DNA of 23,521 bases from Acidimicrobiia bacterium (GTDB taxonomy: Bacteria; Actinomycetota; Acidimicrobiia; Spongiisociales; ZC4RG35). Position 1 is the stretch's first letter, and every line of letters begins with the position of its first letter. Position numbers and translations under genes: made by a program. Below the pieces are notes generated by a model that did not search any database, was not told the origin of the DNA, and saw nothing but the letters and a program-made list of their open reading frames with translations. Positions 7,725 through 15,338 of the stretch are shown one piece after another. Location: contig QIDW01000455.1 in NCBI GenBank assembly GCA_003230435.1, positions 1 through 23,521 on the forward strand, in the 5' to 3' direction.

Positions 7725-8688
7725 CACCGAGGGACTACAAGCGGCCGTCGACGCAATCGCGAAGACCGGGGATTTGGCATTGGCCTGCCATGTCGGGCCA
7801 GATGGCGACGCTCTCGGCTCCATGCTCGGGCTTGGCATTGCCGCGCGAAACGCCGGCAAGACAGTCCATGCGAGCTTTGGATCGCCGTTTGTCATGCCTC
7901 CCAATCTCGATTTTCTGCCCTCTGACCTGCTTGTTCCGCCCGGAGACTTCCCAACTGCCCCGGACTTGATGGTCGTGCTCGACGTGGGTTCGCCCGATCG
8001 TCTTGGTGAACTGGCCGCGAATGCCTCCAAAGCCGCAACCGTGGTGGTCCTCGACCACCACATCACGAACGAAGGTTTTGGGAGCATCTCGGTCGTCGAC
8101 CCCGGGGCGGCGGCCACGGGAGAGTTGGTGTTCGATCTTTTGGGTTTGCTCGATTGGCCGATCACGCCCGACGTAGCGAACTGCCTCCACACAGCGTTGG
8201 TGACCGATACGGGCCGGTTTCTCTATTCGAATACGACTCCGCGAGCGCTGCAGATCGCCGCTGAACTGGTTGGTGCGGGTGCAGACCCGACCGAGATCGG
8301 GCGTCACGTCTATGAGGAGAGTCCTTTCGGATACCTCAAAGTGGCCGCAGTTGCTCTGGGTCGCGCCGAACTCGACGTTGACGCCCGATTTGTCTCAACC
8401 ATCGTCACTCAGGCAGATCTGACGGCAGCCGGTATCGATTGGGGGGATATCGACAACCTCATCGACACACTTCGTCTCGCCAAGGAAGCAGACGTCGCCA
8501 CGTTGGCGAAAGTGCAGGCAGACGGGCAAGTGAGAGTCAGCATGCGCTCGCGTGGAGGCACCGATGTTGGCTCACTCGCCGTAGCCATGGGCGGCGGCGG
8601 TCATCGTCTGGCTGCCGGCTTCACGGCAGAGACCGATGCCGATGTTGTGATCCGGCAGGTCCGGGAGGCCATCGAGGAGTATCGGTGA
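7717..8688 (+). CDS. nrnA: DHH/DHHA1 phosphoesterase, NrnA-type nanoRNase
   Basis: This 323-residue protein belongs to the DHH superfamily. The metal ligands appear as HVGPDGDALGS (residues 25-35), LDVGS (about 88-92) and the name-giving DHH (113-115). The C-terminal DHHA1 substrate-binding domain ends with GGGGHRLAAGF. NrnA enzymes degrade oligoribonucleotides of 2-5 nt, and some also convert pAp to AMP or cleave cyclic-dinucleotide products. The mycobacterial homologue beside rbfA does this. An upstream in-frame ATG at 7675 lies deep inside rbfA, so the ATG at 7717 (MDNTEGLQAAVDAI) is chosen; it overlaps the end of rbfA by 8 bases. The last four bases overlap the truB start. Its position with pnp and rpsO suits a job in finishing mRNA decay. 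Confidence 0.92.
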   Translation: MDNTEGLQAAVDAIAKTGDLALACHVGPDGDALGSMLGLGIAARNAGKTVHASFGSPFVMPPNLDFLPSDLLVPPGDFPTAPDLMVVLDVGSPDRLGELAANASKAATVVVLDHHITNEGFGSISVVDPGAAATGELVFDLLGLLDWPITPDVANCLHTALVTDTGRFLYSNTTPRALQIAAELVGAGADPTEIGRHVYEESPFGYLKVAAVALGRAELDVDARFVSTIVTQADLTAAGIDWGDIDNLIDTLRLAKEADVATLAKVQADGQVRVSMRSRGGTDVGSLAVAMGGGGHRLAAGFTAETDADVVIRQVREAIEEYR

Positions 8689-9560
8689 CAGCGGGGTTTC
8701 TCATCGTTGACAAACCTGGGGGAATCACCTCCAATCGGGTCGTTGGGGAAGTGAAGAAAGCGACCGGCATCAAGAAGGTGGGTCACGCCGGAACCCTCGA
8801 CCCGATGGCCACGGGAGCGCTGGTCCTTGCTTTGGGAAACGTGACGAGGCTGATTCGGTTTGTTCAGGACCAACCAAAGGAGTACCTGGCGACGGCCCAG
8901 TTCGGGGTCGCAACAGACACGCTCGATGCCGAGGGAGCTGTGCTCTCACGCGAGCCAATGAACTTTGAGCCAGATGAGCTCATGGCTGTGGTGCCCAGGT
9001 TCACAGGTGTCATCCATCAGATCCCACCAATGATGTCAGCGCTCAAAAAGGACGGCCGTCGTCTCTACGAACTGGCGAGAGAGGGACAAGTCGTAGAGCG
9101 AGAAGCGCGTCCGGTAGTAATACACGAACTCGAGATTCTTCAAGTTGGCGCAGGACCATATCCTGAAGTGGAGTTCAGGGTTGTCTGCGGCAAGGGGACC
9201 TACATTCGGTCCCTGGCTGACGATATGGCCGCCGTCCTTGGCGGGTCGGGTCATTTGACAGCACTGAGACGAACCCGCATCGGTTCGTTGAAGGCTGTCG
9301 ACGGAATGTCGATGGAATCGATGGATGCCTGGCAGTCCTATCTCCTTACCCCGTCGGACGCGTTGACCGATCTACCGGCTGTCACAGTGAGTTCGGAGAC
9401 CTTGCGCGGCGTTCGACATGGAATGAGGTTCGTCGGTGGCGACATTGTTGATGGCCCCGAGGGCGAGCCATACCGGGTTGTGGATGACTCTGGTTCTCTG
9501 GCCGCCATCTACCGACTTGATGGAGACCAGGCTCGACCCGAGGTCGTGCTGTCGACATGA
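8685..9560 (+). CDS. truB: tRNA pseudouridine-55 synthase TruB
   Basis: This 291-residue protein converts U55 in the T-arm of tRNAs to pseudouridine and acts as a tRNA chaperone. It begins MTAGFLIVDKPGGITSNRVV, as TruB proteins do. The catalytic aspartate is D39 in GHAGTLDPMATGAL. The PPMMSALKKDGRRLYELAREG block and the GKGTYIRSLADDMA block follow at the usual places. A C-terminal extension carries a short TruB_C domain, common in actinobacteria. The start is the GTG at 8685, which forms a GTGA overlap with the nrnA stop. An open frame runs further upstream, but that part lies inside nrnA and has no TruB similarity. The stop overlaps the ribF ATG in an ATGA. Confidence 0.95.
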   Translation: MTAGFLIVDKPGGITSNRVVGEVKKATGIKKVGHAGTLDPMATGALVLALGNVTRLIRFVQDQPKEYLATAQFGVATDTLDAEGAVLSREPMNFEPDELMAVVPRFTGVIHQIPPMMSALKKDGRRLYELAREGQVVEREARPVVIHELEILQVGAGPYPEVEFRVVCGKGTYIRSLADDMAAVLGGSGHLTALRRTRIGSLKAVDGMSMESMDAWQSYLLTPSDALTDLPAVTVSSETLRGVRHGMRFVGGDIVDGPEGEPYRVVDDSGSLAAIYRLDGDQARPEVVLST

Positions 9561-10486
9561 GGGTGTTGCAAGGCTCGTGGACCGACTGGGATCCAGCTGC
9601 GGAGAAATCCTCGACCACCATCGGTGTGCTCGACGGCGTCCATCGGGGCCACCAAGCGCTGATCGCCGGGCTGGATTCAGACCTTGTGCGGACTGTCCTC
9701 ACCTTTGATCCTCATCCCATCGAGGTGTTGCGTCCGGGGACGGATCCGCGTCTCCTCACCACCATCGAGGAACGGGTTGCCCTGCTGGACTCCTGGGGTA
9801 TCGAACAGGTGGGCGTCCTTGATCTGAGGGAGATCAAGGAACTCGGACCCGGAGAGTTTGTAGATGAGGTGCTTGTCGGGACTATGCATGTCGGAGATCT
9901 TGTCGTTGGCCCCGACTTTCGATTTGGCTCCGAACGCGTCGGAGACGTTGACCTACTTCGCACGCTCGGGAAGTCCCGCAGATTCAACGTTCGTGTGTTC
10001 GACCTCGTTCGAGACGACGAAGACGTGGTGTCATCCAGCCGAACTCGCGAGATGGTCGAGTCGGGTCGCTTGCGTGAGGCCGAGGAGGCCCTGGGTGTCA
10101 GATACCAGTTGTCAAACACAGTTGTAAGTGGCGACCGCAGAGGGAGGGAAATCGGATTCCCGACGGCGAACCTCTTGCCACCCGAGCGCAAGGTGATTCC
10201 CGCCATTGGCGTCTATGCCGCCTTTGCCCGAGTGGGTGGCGAGGTACGCGAAGCGGCAGTGAATGTCGGTGTGAGGCCCACGTTCGGAGGGGGCGAACTA
10301 CTCATCGAGGCCCACATCCTCGAGTTCTCAGATGATATTTACAACGAGGTGCTGACGATCGAGTTCGTCGACTTCCTGAGGCCAGAGATGAAATTCAACG
10401 ATGTCGACGATTTGATAGCTGCCATGCAATCGGACGTGGAGAAGACCACACGTCGCCTCGCTGAGACCGCAGCGAATATGAGTTGA
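9557..10486 (+). CDS. ribF: Bifunctional riboflavin kinase / FAD synthetase
   Basis: This 309-residue protein makes FMN from riboflavin and ATP, then FAD from FMN. The N-terminal nucleotidyltransferase domain shows TTIGVLDGVHRGHQALI with the HxGH motif at 29-32, then VLTFDPHPIEVL, VGPDFRFGSERVGDVDLL and SSSRTREMVESG, the place of the family's SSTxIR motif. The C-terminal riboflavin kinase domain contains VSGDRRGREIGFPTANLLP, in which the PTAN motif binds metal and ATP, and AAVNVGVRPTFGG. It is translationally coupled to truB by ATGA. The truB-ribF-rpsO-pnp order is widespread. The protein supplies cofactor rather than acting on RNA, but the linkage is old. Confidence 0.95.
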   Translation: MRVLQGSWTDWDPAAEKSSTTIGVLDGVHRGHQALIAGLDSDLVRTVLTFDPHPIEVLRPGTDPRLLTTIEERVALLDSWGIEQVGVLDLREIKELGPGEFVDEVLVGTMHVGDLVVGPDFRFGSERVGDVDLLRTLGKSRRFNVRVFDLVRDDEDVVSSSRTREMVESGRLREAEEALGVRYQLSNTVVSGDRRGREIGFPTANLLPPERKVIPAIGVYAAFARVGGEVREAAVNVGVRPTFGGGELLIEAHILEFSDDIYNEVLTIEFVDFLRPEMKFNDVDDLIAAMQSDVEKTTRRLAETAANMS

Positions 10487-10497
10487 TCCCTATTTGC

Positions 10498-10506
10498 TGT
10501 TAGAGT
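10498..10506 (+). promoter_or_regulatory. Possible extended -10 before rpsO (TGTTAGAGT)
   Basis: TG-N-TAGAGT resembles an extended -10 element 39 bases before the rpsO start. No convincing -35 is present. The gap after ribF is 59 bases, enough for a promoter. The assignment is weak. Confidence 0.25.
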
Positions 10507-10545
10507 TCTGCGTGCATCCCCTCACTCATTCAGGTTTATCGCGCA

Positions 10546-10803
10546 ATGAAAACAACCACCGAGATTGTCGCCGAATATGGCACTCACGAGAGTGACACTG
10601 GCTCTCCTGAGGTTCAGGTGGCGCTCCTTTCCGAGCGAATCAACCATCTGACGGAGCATCTTCGCGACCATAGGCATGACCATCACAGTCGTCGTGGCCT
10701 GCTCTTGATGGTCGGTAGGCGTCGAAGACTTCTCGACTATCTGCGTCGTCAAGACGCCGATAGGTATCGAAGTCTCATCGCCAAGTTGGGCTTGCGGCGC
10801 TAG
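10546..10803 (+). CDS. rpsO: 30S ribosomal protein S15
   Basis: This is an 85-residue S15, which binds helices 20-22 of 16S rRNA early in platform assembly. The family core is clear: [56 protein letters not shown] and a C-terminal [12 protein letters not shown]. The HHSRRGL stretch contains the conserved rRNA-contacting residues. The ribosome binding site is weak (CAGG about 9 bases upstream). The downstream space before pnp holds a long perfect hairpin, as in other bacteria where the rpsO-pnp transcript is processed there. Confidence 0.97.
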   Translation: MKTTTEIVAEYGTHESDTGSPEVQVALLSERINHLTEHLRDHRHDHHSRRGLLLMVGRRRRLLDYLRRQDADRYRSLIAKLGLRR

Positions 10804-10891
10804 CAAATTTTCGTGATGGGCGGACACCCGTTCGTTATGTCTATGCGGAGTGGCATTCCACCCCGTTCAAGAGGTGAGCCAGGTCGGTTGA

Positions 10892-10931
10892 CAGTGGTCA
10901 TGCCTTCTCCAAGGTGGAGGCATGACCACTG
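10892..10931 (+). promoter_or_regulatory. pnp leader: Long perfect hairpin in the rpsO-pnp gap (likely RNase processing site)
   Basis: CAGTGGTCATGCCT (10892-10905) is the exact reverse complement of AGGCATGACCACTG (10918-10931). With one added G-U and one C-G pair the stem reaches 16 bp around an 8-nt loop. No U-run follows, so it is not an intrinsic terminator. It ends 44 bases before the pnp start. The same position holds an RNase III-cleaved, autoregulatory hairpin in E. coli and a processed hairpin in Streptomyces. The equivalence here is inferred from position and shape. Confidence 0.75.
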
Positions 10932-10963
10932 CCAACGGGCGCGGCTCCAAAGCAATCAACAAC

Positions 10964-10969
10964 AAGGAG
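10964..10969 (+). promoter_or_regulatory. Ribosome binding site deciding the pnp start
   Basis: AAGGAG lies 6 bases before the GTG at 10976. The competing in-frame ATG at 10922 lies inside the 3' arm of the hairpin and has no Shine-Dalgarno, so the GTG is preferred. Confidence 0.8.
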
Positions 10970-10975
10970 CACAAC

Positions 10976-13399
10976 GTGCCCGAGAACACTGTTCGCAGTA
11001 CCGTTGGCGGCAAGGACTTCGTCCTGAGCACCGGCAAACTTGCCGGCCAAGCCGATGGTGCTGTGGTAGCCACCCTGGGTGGTACCCAAATGCTGGTAAC
11101 CGCCACAGCCAACCGAAAAATGCGGGAAGGCATCGACTTTTTCCCGCTTACCGTCGATTTCGAAGAGCGGATGTATTCCGTGGGAAAGATCCCCGGATCC
11201 TTCTTCCGTCGTGAAGGACGTCCGTCTGAGCAGGCGATTCTGACCTGCCGTCTCATCGACCGTCCCCTCCGTCCTTCCTTCAAGGATGGTTACCGCAACG
11301 AAACTCACATCGTTGTCACGTCTCTGTCAGTCGACCAGGAGAACCCCTTCGACGTTCTGGCACTCAACGGCGCGTCGGCTGCCCTCACGGTCAGCTCGAT
11401 CCCATTCGAGGGTCCAATAGGAGCTGTCCGTCTTGGCTTGAAGAAAGGTGACTGGGTTGCCTTTCCGACCGAGGAAGACTTGACCGAGTCCGTGTTTGAA
11501 CTTGTCGTGGCCGGTCGCCGCAATGACAGCGGTGACATCGACATCACCATGGTTGAGGCGGGAGCGACCGCTGAAGGTCTGCGTCTCGTCGCAGCCGGCG
11601 ATCGTCCTTCCGATGAAGAAGCTGTCGCTCAGGGCCTCGAAGCCGCCAAAACCCATATAGCCGGGATGATCGACCTTCAGCTCGAGCTGGCGTCGCAAGT
11701 CGAGATCGTCGAGACAGAGTGGCCGGTGACCCTCGATTACTCCGACGAGATGTACTCGAAGGTTGAGGCCGCCGCTTCATCCGCAATCGCGGCAGTCCTC
11801 GAGATTGCCGGCAAGCACGAGCGCCAGGCCGCCGAGAGCGAAGCCCGGGATGCTGTCGTCGCCGAGCTCGAGATCGCCGAGGATGACGCCGAGACTCTCG
11901 GAGAGGCGAAGCGCGCCTTCAAGGCCGTCTTCAAGAAGCTGGCCCGTCAGCGGACGGTCTCCCAGGGCATCCGCATGGATGGTCGTGGCTCAAAAGATAT
12001 CCGGCCCCTCACCATCGAGACTGGCGCAGTGGAGCGCACTCACGGATCGGCGCTGTTCCAGCGTGGCGAGACCCAGGTGCTGAATATCACCACCCTGGGC
12101 ATGCTCAAGATGGAGCAGATGTTGGACACGCTCGACATTGCCGAGTCCAAGCGATACATGCATCACTACAACTTCCCACCATTCTCCACAGGAGAAGCGG
12201 GCTTCATGCGTGGTCCGAAGCGTCGGGAAATCGGTCACGGAGCACTTGCCGAGAAGGCGTTGCTCCCGGTGGTCCCCACATCCGATGACTTCCCATATGC
12301 ACTCCGTCTTGTCTCCGAGGTTCTGGCGTCGAACGGGTCATCTTCGATGGCTTCTGTCTGTGCCTCGAGCCTCTCGATGATGGATGCCGGTGTGCCGATC
12401 AGCGCCCCGGTAGCCGGTATCGCCATGGGTCTGATCCACGAGGATGGCGAGTACACCACTCTCACCGACATTCTTGGCGCAGAAGACGCCATCGGCGACA
12501 TGGACTTCAAGGTTGCCGGTACGGCAGACATCATTACGGCTCTGCAGATGGATACCAAGATTCAAGGTCTTCCTTCTGAAGTCCTCAGAGGCGCCCTTGA
12601 TCAAGCTCGCGATGCCCGACTGTTCATCCTCCAAGCGATGGCCGACGTCATCTCGGAGCCCCGCTCCGAGATGAACAAGTGGGCGCCTCGCATTGAGTCT
12701 GTCGAGATCCCGAAGGACAAGATCGGCGAGATCATCGGCCCCAAGGGTGCGGTCATTCGCGAGCTCGAGGAAGAGACCGGTGCCAACATCGAGATCGAAG
12801 AGGCCGACGGTGTCGGCATCGTGCGTATCGCCTCCAATGATGGCGAGGCACTTGCCGCTGCCATGGAAAGGGTCCGCCAGATTGCTTTCCCACCCGAGGC
12901 TGAGATTGGTGCCGTGTATGACGGCAAGGTCGTCAACATCACCAAGTTCGGAGCATTCGTCAATATCCTTCCTGGACGCGACGGTCTCCTTCACATTTCA
13001 CGTCTCGACGGCTCAAAGCGTGTCGAGCGAGTCGAGGACTATCTCTCTGACGGTGACAAATTGCAGGTCCGGGTTCGTGAAATCGACCGGGGCAAGGTGA
13101 GCCTCGAGTTGGTCGACGCCCTCGAGGGAGCGACGCTCCCCGATGCCGAAGCTCCCAAGGGTGGTGGCGGTGGCGGTGGCGGCGGCGGTGGTAACCGCGG
13201 TCGTGACCGGGATCGTGGCAGGGGCGGCCGTGGCCGTGACAGCCGAGACGATCGAGGTGACAGAGGCGGCAGCAACGATGGCGACAAGGGCGCCGACAAG
13301 GGCGCCGACAAGGGCGCCGACAAGACCGGCGTCGGCCAGTCGGGCGGTGGCAGACGATCGGCGCCGAGCTTCGACGAGACCTTTGAGAAGATGAGCTAA
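10976..13399 (+). CDS. pnp: Polyribonucleotide nucleotidyltransferase (PNPase) with Arg/Gly-rich tail
   Basis: This 807-residue phosphorolytic 3'-5' exoribonuclease is the core of RNA decay. Domains in order are the first RNase PH domain (about 8-145, with FFPLTVDFEERMYSVGKIPGSF), a helical linker (about 245-325), the second RNase PH domain (about 330-560, with GRGSKDIRPLTIE, the FSTGEAGFMRGPKRREIGHG phosphate-binding block and the GAEDAIGDMDFKVAGT active-site block, Asp502/Asp508/Asp510 region), KH (about 572-635, GPKG at 588-591) and S1 (about 643-713). A tail of roughly 90 residues follows: 11 consecutive glycines, a run of Arg/Gly/Asp, then three DKGA units and DETFEKMS. Such an RG-rich disordered tail is likely to bind RNA. 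The start choice rests on AAGGAG. A terminator follows. Confidence 0.96.
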   Translation: MPENTVRSTVGGKDFVLSTGKLAGQADGAVVATLGGTQMLVTATANRKMREGIDFFPLTVDFEERMYSVGKIPGSFFRREGRPSEQAILTCRLIDRPLRPSFKDGYRNETHIVVTSLSVDQENPFDVLALNGASAALTVSSIPFEGPIGAVRLGLKKGDWVAFPTEEDLTESVFELVVAGRRNDSGDIDITMVEAGATAEGLRLVAAGDRPSDEEAVAQGLEAAKTHIAGMIDLQLELASQVEIVETEWPVTLDYSDEMYSKVEAAASSAIAAVLEIAGKHERQAAESEARDAVVAELEIAEDDAETLGEAKRAFKAVFKKLARQRTVSQGIRMDGRGSKDIRPLTIETGAVERTHGSALFQRGETQVLNITTLGMLKMEQMLDTLDIAESKRYMHHYNFPPFSTGEAGFMRGPKRREIGHGALAEKALLPVVPTSDDFPYALRLVSEVLASNGSSSMASVCASSLSMMDAGVPISAPVAGIAMGLIHEDGEYTTLTDILGAEDAIGDMDFKVAGTADIITALQMDTKIQGLPSEVLRGALDQARDARLFILQAMADVISEPRSEMNKWAPRIESVEIPKDKIGEIIGPKGAVIRELEEETGANIEIEEADGVGIVRIASNDGEALAAAMERVRQIAFPPEAEIGAVYDGKVVNITKFGAFVNILPGRDGLLHISRLDGSKRVERVEDYLSDGDKLQVRVREIDRGKVSLELVDALEGATLPDAEAPKGGGGGGGGGGGNRGRDRDRGRGGRGRDSRDDRGDRGGSNDGDKGADKGADKGADKTGVGQSGGGRRSAPSFDETFEKMS
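13283..13324 (+). repeat. 12-bp tandem repeat inside the pnp tail
   Basis: GGCGCCGACAAG occurs three times in perfect tandem (13289-13324), preceded by a half unit GACAAG. It encodes DKGADKGADKGADK in frame. Perfect identity at third positions suggests recent slippage expansion. Confidence 0.9.
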
Positions 13400-13419
13400 G
13401 CAACACCCTCAGTTAGAAA

Positions 13420-13454
13420 CGGGACGGTCCGAAAGGCTCGTCCCGCTTCTTTTT
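13420..13454 (+). terminator. Rho-independent terminator after pnp
   Basis: CGGGACG (13420-13426) pairs with CGTCCCG (13439-13445), and CTTCTTTTT follows directly. It lies 20 bases after the pnp stop and marks the end of the information-processing block. Confidence 0.88.
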
Positions 13455-13506
13455 GGTCGTACAGTTACAAATCAGATCGGTTGGAAACTGATTGGGGCTG
13501 GCTGAA

Positions 13507-14193
13507 ATGGCTGTGGAGACCAACGGGACCGTGCAAATGAGAGGGGATAGCGGACCTGGTGTCAACGTTGTCGTGAGTGTCGACGAGGGTCGTCTTCGCA
13601 TCCTCTCTGGCAATGAGCTCGTCGGGGAATGGGAGCTGGAGGAGATCGGTGTCCACGCGCTCCAAGATGGTTTTGCTATCCGGGCTGAGGGCGAGGAGTT
13701 CGTTCTGAAGGCATCCGACGAGGTGGGCCTCGCTGAGGAAATGGGCCTTGTTGCAGCCTCACCACGTCTTGCTCGAAAAGTCGCTGTCTCCCATAACCCT
13801 GAACCCCCTCCTGAGCCCATGCTGGCTGAAGACGGCTCCCAGGAGCAATCAAACGTCGACGCTATCGCCTTTGCTCTTGGTGGCGTCCTCGTTCTGTTGG
13901 GTGGGTCATTCCTGCGTATCGCGTCCGCCACGGGAGGAGGCGGGGAGTTCTGGCTCTCCTTTATCTTTGGCGGATTGGCAATGGTGGCCGTCGCCTTTGT
14001 CATGTCGATAGGCGCCAGGTGGGCACGACCGGTGGCGTTGCTGGTTCTTGTCGGCGTCATCGTTCTGTTTGGATTGGACGTCAGCAACGCAACAGCCGAT
14101 GCCAGCTATCTCACGGCTTACGGATTCATCGCGGGCGGTCTCGTCGTGGGTGTGGCTGTCGTCTTCAGCGGGACCCGCACCGGCTCAGACTGA
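13507..14193 (+). CDS. Unknown membrane protein: N-terminal soluble domain plus four TM segments
   Basis: This 228-residue protein is not recognised. Residues about 6-85 form a soluble beta-rich domain (VVVSVDEGRLRILSG, then GEWELEEIGVHAL, then EGEEFVLKA). A Pro/Glu linker (about 97-116) and four hydrophobic segments follow at roughly 119-138, 148-168, 174-191 and 202-221. The N-terminal domain resembles the stand-alone 102-residue protein encoded at 20591-20899 (shared DGR.R...G...G.W.I..I, then .I...G..F pattern), so both carry one unnamed domain. The ATG at 13507 is chosen; an in-frame TTG at 13492 is an alternative. It follows the pnp terminator, so it needs its own promoter; TACAGT at about 13461-13466 is a possible -10. 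Orientation and topology are not determined. Confidence 0.75.
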   Translation: MAVETNGTVQMRGDSGPGVNVVVSVDEGRLRILSGNELVGEWELEEIGVHALQDGFAIRAEGEEFVLKASDEVGLAEEMGLVAASPRLARKVAVSHNPEPPPEPMLAEDGSQEQSNVDAIAFALGGVLVLLGGSFLRIASATGGGGEFWLSFIFGGLAMVAVAFVMSIGARWARPVALLVLVGVIVLFGLDVSNATADASYLTAYGFIAGGLVVGVAVVFSGTRTGSD

Positions 14194-14376
14194 CAACCAC
14201 TCGTTGGACGGGCGGTAGCGTTCCTTAGTGCCCCCCAACGCCAATACGATGATGTTTCAACGGACAGATGACGCCGCTCGCGGTGTCCTCGTCCTCGATG
14301 CACCGCTGCGGGTGCGTCTTCGGTCTGCGTCCTTGCGAGGCGACGGCCCTGTCTCGCCGAAACAAACAACCGTATC

Positions 14377-14382
14377 TACGCT
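14377..14382 (+). promoter_or_regulatory. Possible -10 (TACGCT) of the glycosylase gene
   Basis: A TANNNT hexamer lies 13 bases before the GTG start at 14396, with GGAG between them. The rest of the gap 14194-14395 shows no gene or clear structure. Confidence 0.3.
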
Positions 14383-14395
14383 GGAGAGCACTTAG

Positions 14396-15331
14396 GTGCC
14401 GGAACTTCCCGATATCGTGGTCTACATCGAGGCTCTGCGCGGTCGTGTGCTCGGGAAAGAAGTGCATGGAGTCCGGATCGCCTCACCCTCTGTTCTTCGG
14501 ACATACGATCCACCCTTTGACGCCCCGGTCGGCTCGACGGTCGAGGAACTCCACCGGGTTGGCAAGCGAATCGTCTTCGAATTTCTCAGCCCCCGGGTAG
14601 GTGGGGGGAGCACCGCCGAAGGCGGGGAGGAGGGCAACCTCTACCTGGTGATCCATCTCATGGTTGCGGGTCGGCTTCACTGGGAGACACGGAAGAAGGC
14701 GATTCCAAAGAAAGTTGGCCTCGCCTCCATCGACTTCGACTCCGGTTCCCTGATCTTGACCGAGCAAGGAACACGCAAGAGGGCCGGAATCTGGCTCCTG
14801 CGCGGTTGGGAAGGTGTGGCTGCGCTCGATCGTGGGGGAGTGGAGCCACTGGAAGTGGCACCTGATGAGTTCGGTAAGGCCCTTCGTTCGGAGAACCGCA
14901 CCCTCAAACGCGCCTTGACCGATCCGCGCATCTTCTCGGGGATCGGCAACGCCTTCTCGGACGAGATTCTCTGGCAGGCACAGATGTCGCCGGTCAAACG
15001 CACGGCGCAGATGAGTGATGAGGAAGCGGGCCGTCTTCACGAGGCAGTGGTCCGGTCGCTGACGGACTGGACACAACGCCTTCGCGACGACGTGGGAGAC
15101 GACTGGCCAAAGAAGGTGACTGCCTTTCGACCGGACATGGCCGTGCATGGAAAGTATGGGGAGCCGTGCCCTCGCTGCGGGTCACCGGTGCAGCGAATCG
15201 TCTACGCCTCCAACGAGACGAACTATTGCGCTACCTGTCAGACCGGGGGCAAGCTACTGGCCGACCGGTCCCTTTCGAGACTGCTCAAGGATGACTGGCC
15301 CAAGAGCATTGAGGATCTCGAAGAGGCCTAA
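14396..15331 (+). CDS. Fpg/Nei-family DNA glycosylase (formamidopyrimidine-type)
   Basis: This 311-residue base-excision repair enzyme would remove oxidised bases and nick the AP site. The start MPELPDIVVYIEAL gives the catalytic N-terminal Pro and Glu after Met removal. Lys57 (GKRIVFEF) matches the conserved beta-hairpin lysine. The H2TH region includes DPRIFSGIGNAFSDEILWQA. The zinc finger uses Cys258, Cys261, Cys278 and Cys281. The finger reads VYASNETNYCATCQ, so the usual RGT/R-S-T arginine of classical MutM is replaced by an Asn-rich loop. A Gly/Glu-rich insert (about 67-81) is also unusual. These differences place it in a side branch, so mutM is not assigned. The start is a GTG with GGAG upstream. 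It is convergent with the membrane gene at 15339, only 7 bases between stops. Confidence 0.88.
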   Translation: MPELPDIVVYIEALRGRVLGKEVHGVRIASPSVLRTYDPPFDAPVGSTVEELHRVGKRIVFEFLSPRVGGGSTAEGGEEGNLYLVIHLMVAGRLHWETRKKAIPKKVGLASIDFDSGSLILTEQGTRKRAGIWLLRGWEGVAALDRGGVEPLEVAPDEFGKALRSENRTLKRALTDPRIFSGIGNAFSDEILWQAQMSPVKRTAQMSDEEAGRLHEAVVRSLTDWTQRLRDDVGDDWPKKVTAFRPDMAVHGKYGEPCPRCGSPVQRIVYASNETNYCATCQTGGKLLADRSLSRLLKDDWPKSIEDLEEA

Positions 15332-15338
15332 GACGAAG

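Noticed and set aside
7398..8192. A 264-codon minus-strand frame over rbfA and nrnA
   Set aside because: It is low-complexity, Ser/Pro/Arg-rich, antisense to conserved genes, and has no motif. It is a shadow frame.
10922..10975. ATG at 10922 as the pnp start
   Set aside because: It is buried in the 3' arm of the hairpin with no Shine-Dalgarno; the added residues are not typical of PNPase. The GTG at 10976 has AAGGAG.
13283..13324. Regular short repeats as a CRISPR-like array
   Set aside because: The units are 12 bp, directly adjacent without spacers, and in frame inside pnp. They are a coding tandem repeat.
14118..14467. Short frames in the gap between the unknown membrane gene and the glycosylase gene
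   Set aside because: They are Arg-rich, without a ribosome binding site or known domain, and they run into the neighbouring genes.
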